A stretch of DNA of 13,669 bases. Source: CAYOYK01 sp964408185. GTDB taxonomy: Bacteria; Bacillota; Clostridia; Christensenellales; Aristaeellaceae. Position numbers and translations under genes: made by a program. Location: NCBI GenBank assembly GCA_964408185.1, contig CAYOYK010000061.1:1-13669 (forward strand). The letters run 5' to 3'. Positions 7,390 to 13,669 of this stretch are shown piece after piece (position 1 is the first letter of the stretch; each line of letters begins with the position of its first letter). The notes under the pieces are model-generated. The model ran no database searches. It was given only the letters and a program-made list of their open reading frames with translations, and was not told the origin of the DNA.

Positions 7390-8694
7390 TTACAGCTTGC
7401 GGTTATCAATCACGCGCACGGCCTTGCCCTCGCTGCGCGGCAGCGTGCCGGGCTGGCAGAGCTTGACCTTGGCGTGGATCAGCGCGTAGGAGCTGAGCGC
7501 GTTTGTAATCTTCTGCCCCAAGGACTCAATATCCTTCACGGTGTCGCTCATCATACTGGGAGAAAGCTCCACCTGCACCTCGATGGTATCCAGCGCGCCC
7601 ACGCGATCGACCAGAATTTGATAGTGCGGCTCGATGCCGGGCACCTGCAAAAGCGCGTGCTCGATCTGGCTGGGGAACACGTTCACGCCGCGAATAATCA
7701 GCATATCATCCGTGCGGCCCATTACGCGGCCCATCCGCAAATGCGTTCGCCCGCAGGGGCAAGGCTCGTCCGTCAGGCTGGTCAGATCGTGCGTGCGATA
7801 GCGCAGCAGCGGCATGCCATGCTTGGTGAGCGTGGTGAATGTCAAATCCCCGCGCTCGCCCATGGGCAGAGGCTGATCGTCCTTGCCAATGATTTCCGGC
7901 AGGAAATGATCCTCCCAGATGTGCATGCCCTGCTTGCACATGCACTCGACGGATACGCCGGGGCCCATGACCTCGCTGAGGCCGTAGATGTTGATCGCGT
8001 CGATGCCCAGCATGGCCTCGATGCGGTCGCGCATTTCCTCCGTCCAAGGCTCCGCGCCGAAAATCCCGCTCTTGAGCTTGAGCCGATCCAGCGTTACGCC
8101 CGCGCGCTGAAGGCTCTCGGCCAAGTTGAGCGCGTAGGACGGGGTGCAGCAGAGCGCGGTCGCGCCCAGATCCTCCATGAGCATGAGCTGACGGGCCGTG
8201 TTGCCGCCGCTCATGGGCACGACGCTCGCGCCGACGCGCTCCGCGCCGTAATGCGCGCCCAAGCCGCCCGTGAACAGGCCGTAGCCGTAGCTGACCTGCA
8301 CGATATCCTTTTTGCCGATATGCGCCGCGTACATGGCGCGCGCCATCAGCTCCGCCCAGCGGTCGATATCCCCGCTGGTGTAGCCCACCACGGTCGGCTT
8401 GCCCGTGGTGCCGCTGGACGCGTGGATACGTGAGATCTCGCTCTGCGGCACGGCGAAAAGCCCGAAGGGGTAATTATCGCGCAGGTCTTTTTTTTCGGTG
8501 AAGGGCAAGAGCACGATGTCCTGCACGCCGTGAATATCCTTGGGCGTAACGCCCATCTGCTGCATTTTTTCACGGTAGAAGGGGACGCTCTCATACACGC
8601 GGCGCACTACGTCCTTCAGCCGCTCGTCCTGCAAGGCGCGAAGCTGCTCGCGCGGCATACGTTCCATGGTGGGATTCCAAATCATCGATTCCAT
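7390..8694 (-). CDS. paaK: Phenylacetate-CoA ligase family protein (AMP-forming aryl-acetate:CoA ligase)
   Basis: This adenylate-forming enzyme activates phenylacetate or a related aryl acid with ATP and CoA, giving the acyl-CoA, AMP and pyrophosphate. The 434 aa match the PaaK family. Visible motifs are the ATP loop ASSGTTGKPT (92-101), YGLSEVMGPG near 240, the hinge RTDDMLIIRGVNVFPSQIE (327-345) and the C-terminal catalytic lysine K424 in SEGKAVRV. Two Cys pairs, ECMCKQG and PCPCGRTH, are typical of the family and may hold a metal or be structural. The ATG at 8694 has AAGGAG 10 nt upstream, better placed than for the ATG three codons in. It lies 14 nt after iorB. The context points to indoleacetate, phenylacetate or 4-hydroxyphenylacetate as substrate; which one is not decided by sequence. 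Confidence 0.95.
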   Translation of the reverse strand: MESMIWNPTMERMPREQLRALQDERLKDVVRRVYESVPFYREKMQQMGVTPKDIHGVQDIVLLPFTEKKDLRDNYPFGLFAVPQSEISRIHASSGTTGKPTVVGYTSGDIDRWAELMARAMYAAHIGKKDIVQVSYGYGLFTGGLGAHYGAERVGASVVPMSGGNTARQLMLMEDLGATALCCTPSYALNLAESLQRAGVTLDRLKLKSGIFGAEPWTEEMRDRIEAMLGIDAINIYGLSEVMGPGVSVECMCKQGMHIWEDHFLPEIIGKDDQPLPMGERGDLTFTTLTKHGMPLLRYRTHDLTSLTDEPCPCGRTHLRMGRVMGRTDDMLIIRGVNVFPSQIEHALLQVPGIEPHYQILVDRVGALDTIEVQVELSPSMMSDTVKDIESLGQKITNALSSYALIHAKVKLCQPGTLPRSEGKAVRVIDNRKL

Positions 8695-8708
8695 AGCGGA
8701 AAATCTCC

Positions 8709-9287
8709 TTATGCTTGAAGTGTCTCCCGCCCCAGCTCAAACGCCCGAATGTTCACGGGCAGCAGCTTGCGGGGCAGGCAGAGGGCAATGGCTTGCTTCC
8801 ACTGCTCCTCCGTAAACTCCAAGTGCCTGGACAGCATGCCCAAAAGCACCAAATTCACCACCTTTTGATTGCCCGCCTTATGGGCGAGCGCCAGCGCGTC
8901 CACACCCTCGACCGTTTGCGAGGCGAACGCGTCCAGCGGATGATCGGGGTACGCGACCTGCCCGGTCACAACGGGCATGGGCGCGATCTCCTGCGTGTTG
9001 ACAATCAGCACCCCGTTCGGCTTGAGGTACGATTGGGCCCGCGCGGCTTCGAGCGCCTCAAAGGCGATCAGAAAATCAGCCTCGCCGGGCGTAACCAGAG
9101 GCGCAAGAACCTGATCGCCCGCGCGGACGTGCGTAATCACGCTGCCGCCGCGCTGGCTCATGCCATGCACCTCGCTGACCTTGACGTTTTGCCCCGCATC
9201 CATGGCAAGGCGACCCAAAATCTTGCTGGCAAGCAGTGTTCCCTGCCCGCCCACGCCGACGATGACCAGATCGAAACGCTTCATCAT
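8709..9287 (-). CDS. iorB: Indolepyruvate:ferredoxin oxidoreductase, beta subunit
   Basis: This small subunit of the IOR complex (192 aa, close to the usual 190-200) corresponds to the gamma domain of pyruvate oxidoreductases, which contributes to CoA binding and complex formation. It opens with a glycine-rich nucleotide-like motif, FDLVIVGVGGQGTLLASKIL (5-24), followed by the family-typical EVHGMSQRGGSVITHVR. Two tandem ATGs are possible: 9287 (overlapping the iorA stop as ATGA) and 9284 (TGATG). GGGAGG at 9294-9299 is 6 or 9 nt away, so both are usable. The frame is open further upstream to 9536, but that part reads as a shadow of iorA. The overlap suggests translational coupling that keeps the two subunits equal. 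Confidence 0.96.
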   Translation of the reverse strand: MMKRFDLVIVGVGGQGTLLASKILGRLAMDAGQNVKVSEVHGMSQRGGSVITHVRAGDQVLAPLVTPGEADFLIAFEALEAARAQSYLKPNGVLIVNTQEIAPMPVVTGQVAYPDHPLDAFASQTVEGVDALALAHKAGNQKVVNLVLLGMLSRHLEFTEEQWKQAIALCLPRKLLPVNIRAFELGRETLQA

Positions 9288-11026
9288 TGGTCGCCTCCCT
9301 CGTGGATGGCCGCAAACCTGCACACCTGCGCGCACATGCCGCAGCCGATGCACAGCGACGGATCGATGGATACGCCTCCGGCCGAGCGCACAAGCGCCGG
9401 GCAGCTCAGCTTCATGCAAGCGCCGCAGTTCTTGCAGCCGTCGATGCGGAAGGGCGTATAGGCCTTCTTTTCCAGCAGGGCGCAGGGGCGGCGCGCGATG
9501 ATCACGCTTACGGCCTCGCGGGCGGTTTCCTCGCACAGGGCTTGCTCGGCGGCGGCCAGATCAAACGGATCGACCACGCGCACGTGCTGCACGCCGCAGG
9601 CCGCGCAGAGAGCCTCCAAGTTGAGCATCGGGGCGGGCTCGCCGTGAATGTCCTTTCCGGAGGCCGGGTTCTGCTGGTGTCCGGTCATGCCGGTAATGCG
9701 GTTATCCAAAATCACCACGGTGATGGTGGTCTGGTTGTACACCGCGTCGATCAGCGACGTTATGCCGCTGTGGATAAATGTGCTGTCGCCCAGCACGGCC
9801 ACGGTCTGGCGGCTGAAAGCCTTGCCCTGCGCACGTTCCGCGCCGTTGGCCATGCCGATGGACGCGCCCATGCACAGGCACGCGTCCATGGCGGAAAGCG
9901 GTGGCAGCGCGGCCAGCGTGTAGCAGCCGATATCGCCCATCACGCGGAGCTTGAGCTTGTTGAACACATAAAACATCCCGCGGTGAGGGCAGCCCGGACA
10001 GAGCACGGGCGGACGGCCGGGCAGATCGGCGTTTGCCTTGGGCGCGGGCTCGGCCGCGCCAAACGCCTGCCGGATGCGCTGTACGCTCAGCTCGCCCTGC
10101 AAGCCCGTGTAGCGTTTGCCCTCCATGACAATCCCAGCGGCGGCAACATCCTTTTCGATCAGACCCTCCAGCTCCTCAACCACGACGAGCTTATCCACCT
10201 GTCCGGCAAAATCGGCAATCATCTGCATGGGCAGCGGATAGACCATGCCCAGCTTGAGCACGCTCGCCTCCGGCAGCGCCTCGCGCACATATTGATAGCA
10301 CGCGCCGCTTGTAAGAATCCCCAGCTTTTTGCCGCGCCATTCCACGCGGTTGATGGGCATCTGGTTGACGGCCTCGCGCAGGAAGTCCTCGCGCTTTTCC
10401 ACCACGACATGGCGCTTGATGGCCATGCCCGGCATCATGACGTACTTCATGGCGTCCTTTTGGTAGGACTTTACGCCCGCCTCCTCGCGCTCGGCCAGAG
10501 TTACGGCGCTGCGCGCGTGGGCGATGCGGGTGGTCAGCCGCACAAACACCGGGGTATCCAGCTTCTCGCTCAGCTTGAAGGCCAAAGCGGTATAATCCTT
10601 GCACTCCTGACTGTCGGCAGGCTCCAGCATGGGCATGTGCGCGGCGCGCGCGTAATAGCGGCTGTCCTGCTCGTTTTGGCTGCTGTGCATGGCGGGATCA
10701 TCCGCGCAAACAACAACCATGCCGCCGTTGATCCCCGTATAGGCCGCCGTAAACAGCGGGTCGGCCGCCACGTTCACGCCTACGTGCTTCATGCAGGTCA
10801 TGGCCCGCGCACCCGCCATCGCCGCGCCAAAGGCGACCTCGGAGGCGACCTTCTCGTTTGCGCTCCACTGGCAGTTGATCTCCGGATAGGTCGCCGCGCA
10901 CTCGGTAATCTCGGTGCTGGGCGTGCCGGGATAGCTTGTCACAACCGATACTCCGGCCTCCCACGCGCCGCGCGCCACGGCCTCGTTACCCAGCATCAGC
11001 TGCCGGGATTGTTCCGCGTCCGTCAT
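9284..11026 (-). CDS. iorA: Indolepyruvate:ferredoxin oxidoreductase, alpha subunit
   Basis: This large subunit oxidatively decarboxylates aromatic 2-oxo acids (indolepyruvate, phenylpyruvate, hydroxyphenylpyruvate) to aryl-acetyl-CoA and reduces ferredoxin. The 580 aa contain an N-terminal pyrimidine-binding domain (GNEAVARGAWEAG, SYPGTPSTEI, then NEKVASE). CPGCPHRG starts at about 343 and the TPP/Mg2+ motif GDSTF...NRITGMTGHQQNP spans about 413-454. A C-terminal 2[4Fe-4S] domain has cysteines at 531, 534, 537, 542 and 559, 562, 565, 569. All key residues are present. The open frame extends to 11131 but crosses the -10 element; the ATG at 11026 with GGGAGG 7 nt upstream is chosen. It is the first gene of a long operon. 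Operation in the reverse, reductive carboxylation direction is also known for this family. Confidence 0.97.
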   Translation of the reverse strand: MTDAEQSRQLMLGNEAVARGAWEAGVSVVTSYPGTPSTEITECAATYPEINCQWSANEKVASEVAFGAAMAGARAMTCMKHVGVNVAADPLFTAAYTGINGGMVVVCADDPAMHSSQNEQDSRYYARAAHMPMLEPADSQECKDYTALAFKLSEKLDTPVFVRLTTRIAHARSAVTLAEREEAGVKSYQKDAMKYVMMPGMAIKRHVVVEKREDFLREAVNQMPINRVEWRGKKLGILTSGACYQYVREALPEASVLKLGMVYPLPMQMIADFAGQVDKLVVVEELEGLIEKDVAAAGIVMEGKRYTGLQGELSVQRIRQAFGAAEPAPKANADLPGRPPVLCPGCPHRGMFYVFNKLKLRVMGDIGCYTLAALPPLSAMDACLCMGASIGMANGAERAQGKAFSRQTVAVLGDSTFIHSGITSLIDAVYNQTTITVVILDNRITGMTGHQQNPASGKDIHGEPAPMLNLEALCAACGVQHVRVVDPFDLAAAEQALCEETAREAVSVIIARRPCALLEKKAYTPFRIDGCKNCGACMKLSCPALVRSAGGVSIDPSLCIGCGMCAQVCRFAAIHEGGDQ

Positions 11027-11043
11027 GCTTCGTCCTCCCCCAT

Positions 11044-11062
11044 CCGGCCCCAAAACGGCCGG
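11044..11062 (-). promoter_or_regulatory. Perfect 6-bp leader hairpin just before the iorA ribosome site
   Basis: CCGGCC and GGCCGG flank a 7-nt loop in the iorA leader. The stem ends only about 4 nt before the GGGAGG at 11034-11039. There is no U-tract after it, so it is not a terminator. It could affect ribosome access, which is inference. Confidence 0.35.
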
Positions 11063-11087
11063 GCGGTTATGCCTCGGTATCAGCCTC

Positions 11088-11108
11088 GCCAAGGCTTGGC
11101 CACCCAAG
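11088..11108 (-). promoter_or_regulatory. Overlapping palindromes near the iorA transcription start (operator or alternative RNA hairpins)
   Basis: GCCAAGGCTTGGC at 11088-11100 is a perfect 13-base palindrome, about +13 to +25 from the predicted start. CTTGG and CCAAG at 11095-11108 form a second, overlapping 5-bp hairpin with a 4-base loop. As RNA the two are mutually exclusive. As DNA the 13-mer would suit a repressor. Which, if either, is used is unknown. Confidence 0.35.
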
Positions 11109-11119
11109 GTTTGATCGGT

Positions 11120-11148
11120 AGTATAGCACAACGGTGCTGCAAAGGGAA
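11120..11148 (-). promoter_or_regulatory. Candidate extended -10 promoter of the iorA operon
   Basis: The minus strand shows TGCTATACT: a TATACT -10 at 11120-11125 with the TG of an extended -10 one base upstream. A weak TTCCCT lies at 11143-11148, 17 bp further up. Transcription would start near 11113 and give a leader of about 87 nt. It stands between the glgA terminator hairpin and iorA, where a promoter is expected. Confidence 0.6.
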
Positions 11149-11198
11149 GTATTCGCTATGTTCTTTCGCGCGGCCGTTTTTCGCCCAAAACAGACAAC

Positions 11199-11227
11199 GG
11201 GCGGGTCGGCTTTCGCCAAACCCGCCC
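11199..11227 (-). terminator. Terminator-like hairpin after glgA
   Basis: Nineteen bases after the glgA stop, the minus strand reads an 8-bp GC-rich stem (GGGCGGGT pairing with ACCCGCCC). A T.G wobble with a one-base bulge and three more pairs (GGC with GCC) close on a GAAA tetraloop. The following GTTGTCTGTTTT is U-rich but not a clean tract. Intrinsic termination, perhaps partial, is likely. Confidence 0.7.
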
Positions 11228-11245
11228 GGAGAGCTTGCGGTGCGT

Positions 11246-12688
11246 CTATTCTTTCCCCGTCAGCTTTTGATAAATCTTGACATACTCGCCTGCGGAATGC
11301 GCCCACGAGTAGTCGCCCTCCATGCCACGCTTTTGCAGCGAGGCCACCACGTCGCGCTTGTTCTGGTAGTAGTACAGCGCGCGGCGGATAACCGCCAGCA
11401 TGTCGTGCGCGTTGTAATTGAGGAAGGTGAAGCCGTTTCCGTCGCCGGAGTATTCGTTGTAGCTGAGCACGGTGTCGCGCAGTCCGCCGGTTTCGCGCAC
11501 GATGGGCACCGTGCCGTAGCGCATGGAGATTAGCTGGCTCAAGCCGCAGGGCTCAAACAGGCTGGGCATGAGGAAGAAATCCGCGCCCGCGTAGAGCTTG
11601 TGCGCCAGCTCGTGATCCATGGCAAAGCGCGCCGCCATCTGACCGCGATACTGCTGCTCGGCCCAGCTGAACAGGTTGGTGTACCGCGCGTCGCCCTGAC
11701 CCAGCACCGCGAGCTGCACCCTCTCGCCCATGATCTCAGGCAGGACGCAATCCACCAAGTCGAGGCCCTTCTGGTTGGACAGGCGGCCCACCATGGCGAT
11801 CAGCGGGATGTCCGGGTCCGCCTCAAGGGACAGATCCTGCTGCAGGCGGCGCTTGTTCTCCGCTTTGCCGGACAGATCCTCCAGCGAGTAGTTGGCGTAG
11901 ATCTGCCGATCGGTCGCCGGGTTGTAATCCTCCACGTCAATGCCGTTCAGCACGCCGTACAGGCTGTCCTTGCGCGCGCGGATGAGCCCGTCCAGCCGTT
12001 CGCCGTAATAGGAGGTGGTGATCTCCTCGGCGTAGCTGGGGCTCACGGTGGAGATGACGTCGCTGTATACCAAGCCGGCCTTCATAAAGTTGGCGCAGCC
12101 GAAGCATTCCAGTTTATCGCTGCTCCACAGCCCCTCGCCGAGGCCCAGCACGTCCTGCACCTCTTTGATGCCGAAAATGCCCTGATATTGCAGGTTGTGG
12201 ATGGTAAACATGGTGCGGATGCCCGCGTAGAACGGCAGGTGCGCGTACTGGATCTTGAGCAGCGCGGGGATCATGCCGCTTTGCCAGTCGTGCGCGTGGA
12301 GCACATCCGGCCGGAAGTCCAATAGCGGCAGCGCGTTCAGCACCGCGCGGGCAAAAAACCCGTAGCGCTCGTACTCATCGCCGCCCAAGCCGTAGATGTA
12401 AGGGCGTCCGAAGTAGTACTTGTTATCAAGGAAATAGTAGGTCACGCCGTCCTTCTTGAGCATCAGCACGCCGCAGTACTGCCTGCGCCAGCCCAGCTGC
12501 ACCTCAAAGTGCAGCGCAAAGCTCATTTGCTCCTGCCACTTTTGGGCGATGGCTGTGTACATGGGCAGGATCACGCGCACGTCGTGGCCCTGCTTGGCCA
12601 GCACGGGCGCAAGCGAACCCACCACGTCCGCCAGACCGCCCGTTTTGACAAAGGGAACGCATTCGCTGGCTGTAAAGAGGATATTCAT
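11246..12688 (-). CDS. glgA: Glycogen synthase (ADP-glucose, GT5 family)
   Basis: This enzyme extends alpha-1,4-glucan chains using ADP-glucose. The 480 aa are typical of bacterial GlgA. The N-terminal Rossmann domain opens with MNILFTASECVPFVKTGGLADV, whose K15-T-G-G-L motif binds ADP-glucose. The C-terminal half carries MVGRLSNQKGLDL and the GT-B catalytic stretch FLMPSLFEPCGLSQL (from 372, with E379), followed by VRETGGLRDTV. All key residues are in place. The ATG at 12688 has AAAGGAG 9 nt upstream. It follows glgD by 55 nt and is probably cotranscribed with it; the hairpin at 11199-11227 ends the unit. glgC would be expected upstream, outside the window. Confidence 0.98.
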   Translation of the reverse strand: MNILFTASECVPFVKTGGLADVVGSLAPVLAKQGHDVRVILPMYTAIAQKWQEQMSFALHFEVQLGWRRQYCGVLMLKKDGVTYYFLDNKYYFGRPYIYGLGGDEYERYGFFARAVLNALPLLDFRPDVLHAHDWQSGMIPALLKIQYAHLPFYAGIRTMFTIHNLQYQGIFGIKEVQDVLGLGEGLWSSDKLECFGCANFMKAGLVYSDVISTVSPSYAEEITTSYYGERLDGLIRARKDSLYGVLNGIDVEDYNPATDRQIYANYSLEDLSGKAENKRRLQQDLSLEADPDIPLIAMVGRLSNQKGLDLVDCVLPEIMGERVQLAVLGQGDARYTNLFSWAEQQYRGQMAARFAMDHELAHKLYAGADFFLMPSLFEPCGLSQLISMRYGTVPIVRETGGLRDTVLSYNEYSGDGNGFTFLNYNAHDMLAVIRRALYYYQNKRDVVASLQKRGMEGDYSWAHSAGEYVKIYQKLTGKE

Positions 12689-12743
12689 CAGGCAACACTC
12701 CTTTGTTGTTTGCTCGCGCGCGGCGCGAATCGCAGGCCCGCGA

Positions 12744-13669
12744 TCAGATGGTCATGTTTTTGGAAATCACGATGGGGTACGAGCTGGGGCCGATCAGTCT
12801 GCCGCCCGTGCGCACCACAGCCTGCTTGTCGAGAATGCAGTTTTCCAGCTGCGCCCCGGCCTCGATGTGTCCGTCCTGCATGATGATGCAGTTTTTCACC
12901 GATGCGCCCTTGTCGATCTTCACGCCGCGGAAGAGCACGCTGTGATCCACCGTGCCGTCGATAATGCAGCCGTCGGCAAAGAGCGAATCAACCACCTTGG
13001 CGTTATCCAGATAGCGGGCCGGCATTTCGTCGCGCACCTTGGTGTACACGGGGCGATCGGGCCTGAACAGCTTGTGGCGGATGCCGGTATCCAGCATGTC
13101 CATGTTAAATTGGAAATAGCCCTGCACGCTGTCCATGCGGAAGCACACATCCTTGTACTCATAGGCGTTGACCCGCATGCCCGCGTCCCTGATCATCCGC
13201 TGGATCACGTCCCGCACCAAGTCGTGATAGCCGTGCGCCGCGCCGCGGTCCAGCAGCTCGACGAGCAGCTCCTTGCGCAGAATCATCGCGTCCATAAATG
13301 TGTACGGCAGGCGCGGCTCGGTGGGGTCGATCTCGATATCGGTGACAAGCCCATCCTGATCCAAATCGATATAGGTGCCGTATTCGGGGCGCTGCATGGC
13401 GGGATCCCGCGTGTACATGATGGTGATGTCCGCGCCGCTCTGCTGGAAGGCCTCGTAAAAGGGCCGGAAGTCCGGGTTGTAGATGATCAGCGAGTTGCAA
13501 ATCATTACATATTCCTGCTTGCTGCGGCGCAGGTACCCCATGTTGGAGTGCAGCGCGTCCAGCGAACCGTTGTACACGCCCACGTTCTCGCGGGTGAGGA
13601 AGGGCGGCAGGATGTACAGGCCGTCGTTTTTGCCGTGCAGATCCCACTCCTTGCCGCTGCCCAGATGGT
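12744..13669 (-). CDS. glgD: Glucose-1-phosphate adenylyltransferase regulatory subunit GlgD, 5' end cut by window
   Basis: GlgD is the non-catalytic or weakly catalytic partner of GlgC in Bacillota; the complex makes ADP-glucose for glycogen synthesis. The visible 307 residues lack the N-terminus, so the start and the nucleotide-binding loop cannot be judged. The first visible residues read HLGSGKEWDL, then LYILPPF and NVGVYNGSLDAL. A nucleotidyltransferase core follows (YVMICNSLIIYNPD). The C-terminus is a left-handed beta-helix with hexapeptide-like repeats (SLFADGCIIDGTVDHSVLFRG, then CIIMQDGHIEAGAQLENCILD). The LPPF stretch and the lack of GlgC-like catalytic sequence favour GlgD over GlgC. 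It ends 55 nt before glgA, with nothing convincing in that gap beyond the glgA ribosome site. Confidence 0.93.
   Translation of the reverse strand, partial: HLGSGKEWDLHGKNDGLYILPPFLTRENVGVYNGSLDALHSNMGYLRRSKQEYVMICNSLIIYNPDFRPFYEAFQQSGADITIMYTRDPAMQRPEYGTYIDLDQDGLVTDIEIDPTEPRLPYTFMDAMILRKELLVELLDRGAAHGYHDLVRDVIQRMIRDAGMRVNAYEYKDVCFRMDSVQGYFQFNMDMLDTGIRHKLFRPDRPVYTKVRDEMPARYLDNAKVVDSLFADGCIIDGTVDHSVLFRGVKIDKGASVKNCIIMQDGHIEAGAQLENCILDKQAVVRTGGRLIGPSSYPIVISKNMTI

Noticed and set aside
6952..8433. A 493-codon open frame on the plus strand
   Set aside because: It is antisense to paaK and the ACT gene. Its residues are low-complexity and resemble no family.
11027..11131. N-terminal extension of iorA
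   Set aside because: It would start inside the extended -10 element and add residues unlike the family N-terminus.
9287..11533. A 748-codon open frame on the plus strand
   Set aside because: It runs antisense through iorA and into glgA, both with full sets of conserved motifs. Long antisense frames are expected in GC-rich coding DNA, and its composition (His/Arg/Gly/Ala-rich) looks like a shadow.
12689..12743. Possible hairpin between glgD and glgA
   Set aside because: The TCGC...GCGA arms leave no room for a stable loop and no U-tract follows. Cotranscription is more likely.

Overview
The window is about 60% or more G+C, judged by eye, and is densely packed. Every gene I can support lies on the minus strand, so transcription runs from high to low coordinates. 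The gene set points to an anaerobic, high-GC member of the Bacillota, most likely Clostridia: a GlgD-type regulatory subunit beside GlgA, a ferredoxin-dependent indolepyruvate oxidoreductase with a PaaK ligase, strong AAGGAGG ribosome binding sites, and rsmD-coaD followed by a coiled-coil protein. The phylum is a fair inference. Anything narrower is a guess.

In transcription order, the window opens with the 3' part of glgD (13669-12744) and glgA (12688-11246), the end of a glycogen-synthesis operon that closes with a GAAA-loop hairpin at 11199-11227. A new promoter with an extended -10 (11120-11125) and a structured leader of about 87 nt then start a long, tightly spaced run: iorA, iorB, paaK, an ACT-domain protein, alr, a membrane protein, rsmD, coaD and a coiled-coil protein (11026 down to 3290). 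Gaps are 0-39 nt and several genes overlap by 1-4 nt. The first four genes form a known functional set for aryl-pyruvate/aryl-acetate interconversion: oxidative decarboxylation of aromatic 2-oxo acids to aryl-acyl-CoA, an aryl-acetate:CoA ligase and an amino-acid sensor. The rest are cell-wall D-alanine supply, 16S rRNA methylation and CoA synthesis.

After a 141-nt gap comes a two-gene unit: an HlyD-type membrane fusion protein and a MacB/FtsX-type permease, overlapping by ATGA. Its usual ABC ATPase is absent from the unit. The last gene (825-1, cut by the window edge) is an MsmX/UgpC-type ATPase of multi-sugar importers. It has its own promoter (TATAAT at 890-895) and two perfect inverted repeats just upstream.

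No tRNA, rRNA, CRISPR array, insertion sequence, phage gene or broken gene was seen, and no stretch over 300 bases lacks a gene. I see no wholly new system. The points most worth checking are the orphan adaptor-permease pair, the alternative hairpins in the iorA leader, the inverted repeats at the msmX promoter, and two unassigned proteins in the housekeeping operon.
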